The notes under the pieces are model-generated. The model saw only the letters and a list, made by a program, of their open reading frames with translations, did no database searches and was not told the origin of the DNA. Below are positions 44,645-53,696 of a stretch of 64,000 bases of DNA, in pieces. Origin of the DNA: Chloroflexota bacterium (lineage in GTDB: Bacteria > Chloroflexota > UBA11872 > VXNJ01); contig VXNJ01000001.1 in assembly GCA_009840625.1 (NCBI GenBank), positions 720,183 to 784,182 on the forward strand, written 5' to 3'. Every line of letters starts with the position of its first letter. The first letter of the stretch is position 1. Position numbers and translations under genes: made by a program.

Positions 44645-45826
44645 TCAGCCCCCGGCCAGCATGGCGTGCTCGGTCTGGTGGGCCCGCACCCAGTCCCAGT
44701 CGATCGTCACCCCGAGCCCGGGACCGTCGGGGGCGTACACGTTGCCGTTGGAATCGATCGAGTCCAGGTTGTCGGCAAAGTCCGCGTACACGGGATGGTG
44801 CGGTGCGTTGGTCTTGACGTTGGGATGGACCAGGCCCAATTCGTAGTAATTGGTGTTGCGGATCGCCGACATCAGATGGCGGTGCACCGGGCCGGGCGTG
44901 TGCAGCTCCACGTCCAGCCCGAGTCCCTCGGCGGCGTGCGCGATCTTCATTACTCCGGTCACCCCGCCATCCTGGTAGGCGCCGGCACGGACGAAGTCGG
45001 TCGCGTCGGCGATGGCGAAGTTGATCGTCTGCTCCGGCAGCCGGATATGTTCGGTCTGCAGTAGCGGGGTCTTTATCAACTGGCGCAGCTTGCGATGGGC
45101 CAGCGTCGCAACGCCGCCGTCCTGGTAGGCGTCCTCGAGCCAGAAGAAGTTGGCCTCGTCGCAGGCCCGCCCCACTGCCAGCGCCTGGCCGAAAGTGGCC
45201 AGCTCGCAGGCCGGGTCCAGCATCAGGTCCATCCGGGCGCCGACCGCCGCCCGCACCGCCAGGATGTTGTCGATTTCCCGCTGCACGTTCGATCCGGCCA
45301 GGCCCCAGCCGTGAATTTTGAAGGCCGGATAACCCATATCGCGGCAGCGGACCGCGAACTCGGCGAACTGGTCCGGGGTGGTGAGCCCGCCGTTTTCGTC
45401 GCCGTGGACAGTCGACGCGTAAGCGGCCAGCGGTCGGCGGGTGCCGCCGAGCAGGCGGTAGAGCGGTTCGTCGTACATCTTGCCGGCGATGTCCCAGAGG
45501 ATGATGTCGATCACTCCCACGCCGGTCATGTCGAACTGGCGCAGGGCGCGCTTGGTCTCGTTGTAGATCTGCTCGCGCGCGGTCACGTCCTTGCCGATCA
45601 GGTAACCGGCGCACATTGCCACCTGGGTCCGCGCCGGAGGGGCGTGGATGGGGAATTCGCCAGTGATGCCGGCGTCGGTGTGGATCTGGATGATGGCTCC
45701 GACCTGCTTGAGCTTGTCGCCCGGCGCGTAGACCAGATTGAAGCCGTGGCGGTCGGTACCCATGTCGTCGGTTAAGAACTCGTATGTCGTCATTTCGACG
45801 CCGGTGATGACGGGTCCGCTTCTCAT
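44645..45826 (-). CDS. Mandelate racemase/muconate lactonizing enzyme family protein
   Basis: A 393-residue enolase-superfamily enzyme. The N-terminal cap domain (about 1-125) is followed by the barrel: KIHGWGLAG, metal ligands Asp in MDLMLDPAC and Glu in FFWLEDAYQD and LLQTEHIRLP, then AGAYQDGGVTGVMKIAHAA, and a His in VELHTPGP. The KxH rather than KxK pattern after the cap suggests a sugar-acid dehydratase of the mandelate racemase or related subgroup. ATG 45826 has AAAGGA eight bases upstream. Substrate is unknown; UxaA and RraA homologues in the window point to sugar-acid use. Confidence 0.88.
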   Translation of the reverse strand: MRSGPVITGVEMTTYEFLTDDMGTDRHGFNLVYAPGDKLKQVGAIIQIHTDAGITGEFPIHAPPARTQVAMCAGYLIGKDVTAREQIYNETKRALRQFDMTGVGVIDIILWDIAGKMYDEPLYRLLGGTRRPLAAYASTVHGDENGGLTTPDQFAEFAVRCRDMGYPAFKIHGWGLAGSNVQREIDNILAVRAAVGARMDLMLDPACELATFGQALAVGRACDEANFFWLEDAYQDGGVATLAHRKLRQLIKTPLLQTEHIRLPEQTINFAIADATDFVRAGAYQDGGVTGVMKIAHAAEGLGLDVELHTPGPVHRHLMSAIRNTNYYELGLVHPNVKTNAPHHPVYADFADNLDSIDSNGNVYAPDGPGLGVTIDWDWVRAHQTEHAMLAGG

Positions 45827-45892
45827 GGCCGGTTCCTTTGCATTTGGTCCGCCGACGGCGAATCCCTCGGTGGTTTCAGCGCCAGACCATTT

Positions 45893-46663
45893 TCAAGTGC
45901 CGGTTCCCTGATCTGCGCCGCCCGCGACTCGCTTGAGTTCGGCGATTTCGGCTCGCGTGAGATCACGCTGCTGGCCCGGTCGCAGGGAGTCGATCCGCAG
46001 GCCGGCGAATTCGGTCCGCACCAGGCGCCTGACCCGCTTCCCGCAGGCGGCGAGCATGCGCCTAATCTGGCGGTTGCGCCCCTCCCGCAGGGTCATCGCC
46101 AGGACGGTGCGGTCGCCGTTCTGGGATCGCACTCGGACTTCGGCCGGGCGAGTTCGGCGGTCGCCGATCACCATCCCTTTCCGCAGTCGCAGCAGGTCGC
46201 CGCCGGCCAACTGACCATCGACCGTGACCAGGTAGCGGCGCCGGTGACCAAAGCGCGGGTGGGTGAGTCGATTGGCCAGTTCACCGTCGTTGGTCAGCAG
46301 CACCAGCCCTTCCGACAAGCGGTCAAGGCGCCCGACCGGAAATACCCGCACCTTGGGATCGACAAGGTCGAGAACGGTTTTGCGGCCGCGGTCGTCGGCG
46401 GCGGTCGTTAACACCCCGCGCGGTTTGTTCAGCAGGATGTACTCCAGCGCTGGTGCGCGATCTTGCAGCAACCGGCCGTCGAATTCGATCCGGTCCGATC
46501 GCGCATCGACGATCTGGCCGACGTGGCCGGGTTCCCCGTTTACTAGCACCCGGCCGGAGGCGATCGCATCCTCCATCGCTCGCCGCGACCCCAGCCCATT
46601 GCGGGCCAGAACGACGTGCAAACGGAGGCTAGAGTCCTTTTGCGGACGATCGTTGGATTTCAC
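45893..46663 (-). CDS. rluB: 23S rRNA pseudouridine synthase, RluB/RsuA type
   Basis: A 256-residue enzyme from GTG 46663: S4 RNA-binding domain (LHVVLARNGLGSRRAMEDAI), then the catalytic block FPVGRLDRLSEGLVLLTNDG with the nucleophile Asp, and the late motif LREGRNRQIRRMLAACGK. It converts a uridine of rRNA to pseudouridine. RluB, RluE and RsuA are close relatives; overall length and S4 domain favour RluB/RsuA, precise target not certain. Confidence 0.9.
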   Translation of the reverse strand: MKSNDRPQKDSSLRLHVVLARNGLGSRRAMEDAIASGRVLVNGEPGHVGQIVDARSDRIEFDGRLLQDRAPALEYILLNKPRGVLTTAADDRGRKTVLDLVDPKVRVFPVGRLDRLSEGLVLLTNDGELANRLTHPRFGHRRRYLVTVDGQLAGGDLLRLRKGMVIGDRRTRPAEVRVRSQNGDRTVLAMTLREGRNRQIRRMLAACGKRVRRLVRTEFAGLRIDSLRPGQQRDLTRAEIAELKRVAGGADQGTGT

Positions 46664-47042
46664 CAGGGCTAATCCGCTCCCGGCCTACCGTGCTCATTCC
46701 GAGAAACCACTCGCTTCGGCTGCCGGGTCCAATTCCCCGGATCTCGGGGAGAAGCCGCGCCTCGCCCTGAATTCGAGGGAGTCATCCGGCCGGTCAACAG
46801 GCCGGTCAACTTCCGGGCTGGTTCATACTCCCGCCATTGGCTCCTGGACAGTGGCACGCCGGTTTGATCTGAAATGCTCGACTCCGGCGCAGTCGCTCCG
46901 CCGGTCGCGCACGAGGGTGCGACCGCACGGACGGGGAACCGGAGACCTTGCTGATCGAATTTGAAATCCGGCCCGGGACTCGCAGACCGATGTGCCTTCG
47001 GCGCCTGGTCGCCCCACCCATCCAAGCGTGGCTTGGAATCCA
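46664..47042. other. Gene-free stretch between vapC and rluB
   Basis: About 380 bp with no protein I can support. It holds a perfect 6-bp hairpin TCCCCG/CGGGGA at 46734-46750 that may end transcripts from the toxin gene, and two direct copies of GGCCGGTCAAC at 46788 and 46800. Short open frames on the minus strand here have no family features. Confidence 0.4.
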
Positions 47043-47414
47043 TCAAGCAAACAGCATCTTGGCATCGTAGCTCGCCAGTCGCCGATCGGATGTCACCAGG
47101 ACTAGCCCCCTCGCCAGCGCTTGAGCGACCAGCATCCGGTCGAAAGGGTCTCGGTGGTGCCGGGGCAGCTCGCCGGCCAAGCGGGCGTCAGCTGCATCGA
47201 TGGCGAGCCCTTCGAAACCGTCGTTGTCGATGTCGAATACCTCGTTTCCGACCCGGAGTTTTCCAAGCGATCGCTTCACGCTGATTTCCCAAATGGTGGC
47301 CGCGCTCACAAACACTGCGTTTTCCGGGTCGGCGATTGCGCCGACGGCCGAATCGGACAGCGACTGCCCCGCTACCCACCGCAGCAGCACGCTCGTGTCC
47401 AACAAGACGTTCAC
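47043..47414 (-). CDS. vapC: PIN-domain toxin, VapC type
   Basis: A 123-residue PIN RNase. The four acidic residues are visible: Asp6 in NVLLDTSVLL, Glu43 in ATIWEISVKR, Asp92 in RDPFDRMLVAQ and Asp110 in LVTSDRRL. Toxins of this type cut tRNA or rRNA and are held by the antitoxin encoded just upstream. It overlaps the antitoxin gene by 4 bp (ATGA). All catalytic residues are intact, so it is probably functional. Confidence 0.93.
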   Translation of the reverse strand: MNVLLDTSVLLRWVAGQSLSDSAVGAIADPENAVFVSAATIWEISVKRSLGKLRVGNEVFDIDNDGFEGLAIDAADARLAGELPRHHRDPFDRMLVAQALARGLVLVTSDRRLASYDAKMLFA

Positions 47415-47656
47415 GATGAACCCGAATCCGCGCCTTCGAAATCCGCGACGACCCCCGCGGGCGTCTCGTCAAAGTCCGGAGCTACCCACACCGTGCCGCC
47501 TAACCTGCCTGGTCGGCGAGGAGTCTGCGGAAACGTGTATGGCACCAGACGCGCAATTGGCCGCCCGGCCCTTCCTAGCACCAACTCTTCGCCGTCGGCA
47601 ACTCGGTCCAGGAGCTTCGACAAATTCGTCTTGGCCTCATAGACGTTGATAACCAT
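47411..47656 (-). CDS. Phd/YefM-type antitoxin
   Basis: An 81-residue antitoxin: the Phd/YefM DNA-binding fold VINVYEAKTNLSKLLDRVADGEELVLGRAGRPIARL, cut here to VYEAKTNLSKLLDRVADGEE, is followed by a polar tail that would wrap the PIN toxin. Start ATG has GAGAGG upstream. Pairing of a Phd-type antitoxin with a PIN toxin is common. It should repress its own promoter from the repeats at 47682-47702. Confidence 0.9.
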   Translation of the reverse strand: MVINVYEAKTNLSKLLDRVADGEELVLGRAGRPIARLVPYTFPQTPRRPGRLGGTVWVAPDFDETPAGVVADFEGADSGSS

Positions 47657-48049
47657 CTGAACCTCTCGGTCACAGTCTTATTGGTCTGGTCTAGTCTAGT
47701 CCTTCCAAAAGAATTGATTTTCGATGAGCAATATCGAATCCGCCCGCCAGGTGGTGAGCCGGTTCTGCGAGCGCCGTCCGCGTTTCCGCCAGATTCCTTG
47801 ACCAAGGTCGGCGACTCACCGGCCGGTTGCGTTTCCGGCAGCTTTATCGACCCCGGGTCGTGGCACACCGAGGCCCTGATTCCAAGTCTGGGAAAAGGCG
47901 GTCCAGTAGTCGGACAACAGACTGGAATTGCGCGGGGAGGTCCCAGTTCCACATCCGAGGCGGGCCGGTTGCAGGCCGATGATTCGGCGCGTAAGGCCGA
48001 CTGGCGGAGACCCACTAAAATGCGGCCACTTCGCCGCATCTGCCGGGTA
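47657..48049. other. Gene-free stretch between antitoxin and amidase
   Basis: About 393 bp between two divergent genes. It contains the toxin-antitoxin operator candidate at its left end and an AT-richer patch around 47700-47740 that may hold promoters. The amidase frame is open through part of it, but the residues there look non-coding. Nothing else recognised. Confidence 0.4.
47682..47702. promoter_or_regulatory. Direct repeats upstream of toxin-antitoxin operon
   Basis: The stretch has GGTCT, GGTCTA, GTCTA and GTC in close tandem, 26-46 bp before the antitoxin start. Phd/YefM antitoxins bind such short repeats to repress their own operon, so this is the likely operator. Confidence 0.4.
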
Positions 48050-49447
48050 ATGGCCATCTCCGACAACGACTCAATTCTGTTCGCCGAGGTCTCCGAGCAA
48101 ATCGCCGCGCTGCGCGGCGGGCATATCTCGCCGGTTGAATTGGTCGAGGCGCACCTTGGCCGGATCGAGAGCCAGCCGGCATTCTCCGATGCCTGGATGG
48201 AGGTGTTCGCCGAATCGGCGCTGGAGCAGGCCGCCGCCCTGGGTTCGTCCGACCTTGAGAAGCCTCTGGGCGGCATTCCGGTCGCCTCCAAGGATCTATT
48301 CGACATCGCCGGGATGGTGACCACCGCGGCCTCGCCCACCCGCCTGGGGGCGGCGTCTGCGCCGGAGGACTCCCACGTAATAGCCCGCCTGCGCCAAGCC
48401 GGCGCAATCATCCTCGGCAAGACCGTGCTGCACGAATTCGCTTTCGGCGTGACCGGAGTGAACCCGCATTTCGGGACGCCCCCCAACCCGTGGCGGCGCG
48501 ACCGGGTGCCGGGTGGGTCTTCCTCCGGGTCGGCGGTCGCGGTTGCGATCGGTGCCGCGCCGCTGGCGCTGGGCTCGGACACCGGCGGATCGATCCGCCT
48601 GCCGGCCGCCTTGTGCGGTATCAGCGGCCACAAACCCACCTACGGATTCGTCTCTAAACGTGGCGTTTTTCCGCTGTCGCTGAACCTGGACCACGCGGGC
48701 CCGATGGCCCGGTCCGCGCAGGACTGCGCGATCATGCTCGATGCCATCGCCGGCTACGACCCGCGCGACCCGTACTGCCCGCCGGGCGAGCGCATCAAGA
48801 CTGAGGAACGAATTGGCCGGTCGATCGCCGGCTGGAGGATCGCCATTCCCGACGATGAACACTTCGCCGACCTTCAATCCGAAGTCGGGTCCGCGATCGA
48901 GCGCGCCATCGCGACCCTGGGGGAACTTGGGGCGGTGCTGGTGGAAGTGCCGATGCCCTGGGCCGGTCCGGCTTTTGCCAACAATTCCGCAATGGTGCCG
49001 GCCGAGGCCGCCTACATCCATCGCGAGCTGCTGGGGGACTCGGACCTCGGCCGGGTCTCGCCCGACACCCAGGCCCGGCTGCGGGCGGCTTTTGCGACCT
49101 CGGCAGTCGACTACCAGGAACGCGTTGACCGCCGCGCCGAGATCGTCCGGGCCGCCGAGCTGCTCCTGACCGAATACGATCTTCTGCTGACCCCGAGCTG
49201 CTACCGCACGGCGGGACTGCTCGAAGGCGCCGACACCCGGCGCTACCTGCGCGACGTGGCTTTTACCGGAATTTTTGACCAGACCGGCCAGCCTTCAATC
49301 TCGGTGCCGTGCGGGTTCGACTCCGAGGGCCTGCCCATCGGTCTCATGCTCACCGCCCGGCGCTGGCGCGACGACCTGCCGCTCACCGCCGCCCACGCTT
49401 TCCAGCAGGCCACCAGCTGGCACCGCGCCCGGCCCCGGTTGGACTAG
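48050..49447 (+). CDS. Amidase signature family enzyme, first of tandem pair
   Basis: A 465-residue amidase with the Ser-cisSer-Lys triad: Lys in GGIPVASKDLFDIAG, the cis-Ser in LGSDTGGSIRLPAALCG and the nucleophile region VPGGSSSGSAVAVAIG. It hydrolyses amide bonds; substrates in this family vary from glutaminyl-tRNA to small amides. Start is ATG 48050; a longer open frame to 47681 has no amidase features. Lack of gatB or gatC nearby argues against a GatA role. Its neighbour at 49455 is the same length. Confidence 0.9.
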   Translation: MAISDNDSILFAEVSEQIAALRGGHISPVELVEAHLGRIESQPAFSDAWMEVFAESALEQAAALGSSDLEKPLGGIPVASKDLFDIAGMVTTAASPTRLGAASAPEDSHVIARLRQAGAIILGKTVLHEFAFGVTGVNPHFGTPPNPWRRDRVPGGSSSGSAVAVAIGAAPLALGSDTGGSIRLPAALCGISGHKPTYGFVSKRGVFPLSLNLDHAGPMARSAQDCAIMLDAIAGYDPRDPYCPPGERIKTEERIGRSIAGWRIAIPDDEHFADLQSEVGSAIERAIATLGELGAVLVEVPMPWAGPAFANNSAMVPAEAAYIHRELLGDSDLGRVSPDTQARLRAAFATSAVDYQERVDRRAEIVRAAELLLTEYDLLLTPSCYRTAGLLEGADTRRYLRDVAFTGIFDQTGQPSISVPCGFDSEGLPIGLMLTARRWRDDLPLTAAHAFQQATSWHRARPRLD

Positions 49448-49454
49448 CCGGGCG

Positions 49455-50852
49455 GTGGCCGACCAACTCTGCTACCTGGGGCTGGCCGAGGCGGCCCGCC
49501 TGATCCGCGATCGCCGCCTCGGATCGCGCGAGCTCGTCCAGGCCTGCATTGACCGCTACAACGCCCTGCCGCCGCACCAAAGCGCTTTCATAGACCACCA
49601 GGCCGAGGCCGCGCTTGCCGCCGCCGACGATTGCGACCGCAACGACTCGGCGGCAACCGGCGTACTGGCCGGGATCCCGCTGGTCCTGAAAGACAACCAC
49701 GACGTTGTCGGCCGCGCCTACAGCGGCGGATCGTTGGTCCTATCGAGCGATCCGGCCCCGGCTGACTCGAGCCCGGTGCGGCAGCTCAAGTCGGCCGGCG
49801 CGATCATCGTCGGATTCGCCAACATGCATGAACTGGGGTTCGGCGCGTCCAACATCAACCGGCACTTCGGCACTCCGGCCAACCCCTGGGACCGGGAGCG
49901 GGTGCCGGGCGGATCTTCGGGCGGGACCGCGGCGGCGGTCGCGGCCGGCATGGCGGCCGGCGGGACAGGTACCGACGCCGGCGGTTCGATCCGCACCCCG
50001 GCCGCGCACTGCGGAATATGCGGCCACAAGCCGACCTTCGGTCTGGTCGCAAAGTACGGGGTTCTTTCGCTCACCCCGAGCCAGGGCGTAGTCGGGCCGC
50101 TGGCTCGCTCGGCCGAAGACCTGGCGCTGCTGCTGACCGCCTTGACCGGGCATGATCGGCGCGATCCCTATAGCGTCGACGTCGGCCAGATCGATCACCG
50201 CGCCGTCCTGAAACTGGGCGTGGGCGGCAGACGTCTGGCAGTCCCCACCGAGCATTTCTTCGACGATCTGCCGCCCGAGATAGTTGCCAACGTCGAGGCC
50301 GCGATCTCGGTCTGGGAGTCGCTGGGGGCCGAAATCCACCGCGTCCCGACGCCCTGGGCCGCGCCGGCGGTCGAACCGAACCGCCAACTTACCGCGATCG
50401 AAGCCGCGCACCAGTTGCGCCATCTAATGGCGGACGATGCGCGTTTCTCGCAGCTGGCCGCCGACGTGCAGCACCGACTGCTCGAATCGGCCACCGCTAC
50501 CTCGGGGCGCTACCTGGAACTCATGGATCGAATGAGAGCGCTCACCCGCGCCGCCGAGGATTTCTTCGACGACTACGACGCCCTGATCACGCCCACCAAC
50601 TACACCACCGCCGGACGGGCCGACAACCCTGACCTGATTACCGAGTACCTGCGTATGGACGCTATTCCCGGGGTATTCAATCTCACCCGGCAACCCTCGG
50701 TGGCGATCCCCAGCGGTTTCGATTCGCAGGGCCTGCCCACCAGCGTCTTGATCTCGACCCGCCAGTTCGGCGATGCGATGGCGCTGCGGATCGCCCATGC
50801 GTTTCAGCAGGTCACCGATTTCCACGTCCGCGTGCCGACCGCCGTTGGCTGA
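49455..50852 (+). CDS. Amidase signature family enzyme, second of tandem pair
   Basis: A 465-residue amidase, GTG start 7 bp after the first. Triad regions are GIPLVLKDNHDVVG (Lys), GTGTDAGGSIRTPAAHCG (cis-Ser) and VPGGSSGGTAAAVAAG (Ser). It is clearly a paralogue of the 48050 gene but well diverged, so the duplication is old and the two may act on different amides. Confidence 0.9.
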   Translation: MADQLCYLGLAEAARLIRDRRLGSRELVQACIDRYNALPPHQSAFIDHQAEAALAAADDCDRNDSAATGVLAGIPLVLKDNHDVVGRAYSGGSLVLSSDPAPADSSPVRQLKSAGAIIVGFANMHELGFGASNINRHFGTPANPWDRERVPGGSSGGTAAAVAAGMAAGGTGTDAGGSIRTPAAHCGICGHKPTFGLVAKYGVLSLTPSQGVVGPLARSAEDLALLLTALTGHDRRDPYSVDVGQIDHRAVLKLGVGGRRLAVPTEHFFDDLPPEIVANVEAAISVWESLGAEIHRVPTPWAAPAVEPNRQLTAIEAAHQLRHLMADDARFSQLAADVQHRLLESATATSGRYLELMDRMRALTRAAEDFFDDYDALITPTNYTTAGRADNPDLITEYLRMDAIPGVFNLTRQPSVAIPSGFDSQGLPTSVLISTRQFGDAMALRIAHAFQQVTDFHVRVPTAVG

Positions 50853-50946
50853 ATTCGGGTGGCAGCCGTGCCAGAATTTTTTGGAGCGATGCGACCCGTA
50901 GATTCCAAGCTACCCGGTCGATAGCCGCCGCGGGGGCGCAGCTGAG

Positions 50947-51336
50947 ATGAGTTCGAATCAGAACTGGGAAGACGAAATCCGCGAGATACTGCGGCGCAAG
51001 CAGTTCGAGGATCCGCCGCCCACCGGGCCCCGGCCGCTGGACCGCATAGGCGATTTCGTCAAGTCGCGTTTCGCCACGCCGGGTCAGATGGCCACAACCG
51101 GGGCGGTCCTGCTGTGCGTCTCGCTGCTGCTGGCCATCTTCCCGGTCATGCGCCTGGTGGTCCCGCTGACGGCCACCGCCGGAGTGATCATGCTTTTTGT
51201 CGCCTATCTGTCAGTCGTCGGATTTGGGAAACGGGGCCGACCGCGAGGCAAAAAAATGTGGCGTGGACGGCTGGTCAATGACCGGCCCCAGCCGGGCCGC
51301 CTGGGAAGGTTCCTCGATCGCTGGCGGCGCGGTTAG
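50947..51336 (+). CDS. Small two-helix membrane protein
   Basis: A 129-residue protein with an acidic N-terminus (NWEDEIREILRRKQFEDPPP), two hydrophobic helices (AVLLCVSLLLAIFPVM, LTATAGVIMLFVAYLSVV) and a basic tail (GKRGRPRGKKMWRGR, ending RFLDRWRRG). Its stop abuts the next ATG, so it is probably cotranscribed with the HD protein. Family not recognised. Confidence 0.7.
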   Translation: MSSNQNWEDEIREILRRKQFEDPPPTGPRPLDRIGDFVKSRFATPGQMATTGAVLLCVSLLLAIFPVMRLVVPLTATAGVIMLFVAYLSVVGFGKRGRPRGKKMWRGRLVNDRPQPGRLGRFLDRWRRG

Positions 51337-52317
51337 ATGAGCAACGCGCTAAAGGTCGCTGAAATCCAATCCGGTACCCGTATCGACGGCGTGATGTTGC
51401 TGAGCACGTCCGAACGCCGGCAGGACCGCAACGGAAACGATTACTGGCAGGGCGAACTCAAGGGGGCAGATCGCCAGAGTGTGGTGGCCCGGTTCTTCCG
51501 CCCGCCGGAATCGGCATTCGAGCTCGAACCCGGCAGCGTGGTTGAGGTGCGCGCGCAGGCCGACACGTTCCGCGATCAGCTGAACCTGAAGATCGAGTCG
51601 ATTGCGGCGGTTCCCGACGCCGCCGCGGTCGAAGACTTCAGCCCGTCCTCGGCGCGCGACCCGCAGGCGATGTTTGCCGAGTTAGACGCCTATCTGGACA
51701 AGTTGCAGGAGTCGTCACCGACTATCGCGGCGGTGTGCGCCGGCGTTCTGGCGCGTGAGGAAGTCGCGAGTGGGATTACCCACTGGTGGGCGGCCCAGCG
51801 GCGCCATCACGCCTTCCGCGGTGGATTGCTCGAACACATCCTGGAGATGCTGGCCCTGGCCGAAACCCTTTGCGATCTTTACCGGGAACTGGACCGCGAC
51901 CTGGTGCTCGCCGGTTGCATCCTGCACGACCTGGGCAAGCTGGTCGAACTCGCCCCGCGCGGCGCCGAATACGGTTATTCGGCCGCCGGGTCGTTGGTCG
52001 GACACATCGCAATTTGCGACAGCTGGGTGGCCGAAGCGTGCGCCGAGGCAAGTGCCGACGAGGAGTTGACCATGCGACTGCGCCATCTGGTGCTGTCCCA
52101 CCACGGCGAGCGGACCATGGGCGCGGTGGTCGAGCCGGCCACGCCGGAGGCGATGGCGCTGCACCTGCTCGACTACCTTTCCTCGCAACTGCGCCAGGCA
52201 GTCGACGCGGTCGAAGAACTGGGTTCACCGGGCGCGGTCAACGCGGAGGGAATGGCCAACCGCCGCGACTGGCGTTTCCAACGCTTCTGGTACGGGGGCT
52301 CGGGCGAGGCCGAATAG
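51337..52317 (+). CDS. YhaM-like OB-fold/HD-domain phosphohydrolase
   Basis: A 326-residue protein resembling the 3'-5' exoribonuclease YhaM. The N-terminal OB-like domain (about 8-95: GVMLLSTSERRQDRNGNDYW) is followed by an HD domain with His in RGGLLEHILEMLALAE, the HD pair in LAGCILHDLGKLVEL, and LRHLVLSHHGERTMGAVVEP. The motif order matches YhaM. It starts right at the stop of the small membrane protein, which might tether or regulate it. Confidence 0.85.
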   Translation: MSNALKVAEIQSGTRIDGVMLLSTSERRQDRNGNDYWQGELKGADRQSVVARFFRPPESAFELEPGSVVEVRAQADTFRDQLNLKIESIAAVPDAAAVEDFSPSSARDPQAMFAELDAYLDKLQESSPTIAAVCAGVLAREEVASGITHWWAAQRRHHAFRGGLLEHILEMLALAETLCDLYRELDRDLVLAGCILHDLGKLVELAPRGAEYGYSAAGSLVGHIAICDSWVAEACAEASADEELTMRLRHLVLSHHGERTMGAVVEPATPEAMALHLLDYLSSQLRQAVDAVEELGSPGAVNAEGMANRRDWRFQRFWYGGSGEAE

Positions 52318-52323
52318 TTCGCA

Positions 52324-53580
52324 CTAGCCGCGCGCCGCCAGGACGTTGATCTCGCTGCGCCGGAGCAGTAGCAGCAGCGCCGGGACCAAGCAGGCGGCCA
52401 TGAGCCCGATCGCCGGACCAACTCCCAGCCAGGGTGTAAACAGCGAACCGAAGACCAGCGGACCCATCGCGGCCCCGGTCCCCATGAACAGCCCCGAAAT
52501 CCCGTATACCGTACCCCGATCGGCGGGGTCGGACGCGAACGCGATCAGGGTCCGGCCGAGGGGATTGATCAAACCGGCGCAAAACCCCTGCAAGGCGCGA
52601 GTCCACATGAACAGCGACAGGTCGCCGGTGAACCCCTGCGGCAGAAACAGGACCACCATGCCCAGGATTCCGGCGAACAGTACCTGCCGGTAACCCCAGC
52701 GGTCGGCGAGACGCGAGGCCAGCAGCACTCCGGCAAACATCGTCGCCGCGAAGATGCTGGCCGCCAGACCGGTGAAAAGGGGTACCCGCTCGGGGGCGGC
52801 CATCTCCTGAATCCGCAACGGAATGATGTAGTTGATGCCCAGGTTGGTCATCCAGAATCCGCCGCTCAGCAGGAACGCGAAAAGCACGGTCGGGTTGACC
52901 GTCGAGCGCGCCCGGCCAAAGCTCCCGGCCATCCGGCGCAGCGGGCTCAGACGGGTCGGGGCCGCCAGCGCTGGCGGGCGCAGGAAGCGCTCGCGCGCAA
53001 AAAGCAGCACGAGCAGGGCGCCTAGCAGCCCGAACCCGCCGCCGACCACGAATGTCTCGCGGATGCCGATCGCGGCCGCCAGCAGGCCGCCCGCCGCCAG
53101 TCCGACGACGCTGCCCAGCACCTGGGCGGCATCGATCCAGCCCACAACCATCGCCAGGCGGCGCCGCGGAGTCACCGAGGACACCAACGCCAGGGCCGCC
53201 GATCCCGGGCCGGCCAGAAGACCGCGGCCCATGATGATCAGGAAGACCACCGGAGCCGAATTCGCAAACGGCACCAGCAGCGTTCCCAGCGCCGAAAGCG
53301 CGATCCCGCGCACCGCCATCGGCTTGCGACCGACGCGGTCGCCGAGCATCCCCCAAAACGGCGCCCCGGCCGCGAATGCCAGACCCTGGATGAATCCGAT
53401 GTAACCGGCCCAGATCGCCGATTCTCCGGGCGAGAGGCCAATCTCCTGCAGGTACAGGACCAGGAACGGCATGAAGAACGAGAGGTTGGCGTAGGTGGCG
53501 AACATCCCCCCGACCACCGCCAGCGCGGTCCGCATCCAGGCGGTTCCGAGATCGGAAAGCACGGGCCGCAGCACCGTCAT
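52324..53580 (-). CDS. MFS transporter, first of tandem pair
   Basis: A 418-residue transporter with 12 predicted helices. The loop after helix 2 reads WGMLGDRVGRKPMAVRG, the MFS signature. Helices and ends match the next gene (LLLRRSEINVLAARG at the end of both, with one change). The type is the DHA1-like multidrug or metabolite efflux group. It ends six bases from the stop of the HD gene. Confidence 0.9.
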   Translation of the reverse strand: MTVLRPVLSDLGTAWMRTALAVVGGMFATYANLSFFMPFLVLYLQEIGLSPGESAIWAGYIGFIQGLAFAAGAPFWGMLGDRVGRKPMAVRGIALSALGTLLVPFANSAPVVFLIIMGRGLLAGPGSAALALVSSVTPRRRLAMVVGWIDAAQVLGSVVGLAAGGLLAAAIGIRETFVVGGGFGLLGALLVLLFARERFLRPPALAAPTRLSPLRRMAGSFGRARSTVNPTVLFAFLLSGGFWMTNLGINYIIPLRIQEMAAPERVPLFTGLAASIFAATMFAGVLLASRLADRWGYRQVLFAGILGMVVLFLPQGFTGDLSLFMWTRALQGFCAGLINPLGRTLIAFASDPADRGTVYGISGLFMGTGAAMGPLVFGSLFTPWLGVGPAIGLMAACLVPALLLLLRRSEINVLAARG

Positions 53581-53696
53581 CGCACTGGCCGCCCGTTCGG
53601 GGGCGAACCCGGAACCGGAATCCTGACGATCAACTCTTCAATCCGGATCCGGCGCAGCCCGGCAACCGGCCACTGCCCAACGGGGTCCGCAAGCCG

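Noticed and set aside
47575-48639. 354-codon minus-strand frame across the antitoxin upstream region and amidase
   Set aside because: It overlaps the antitoxin start and the amidase in antisense, and its residues are low-complexity without motifs.
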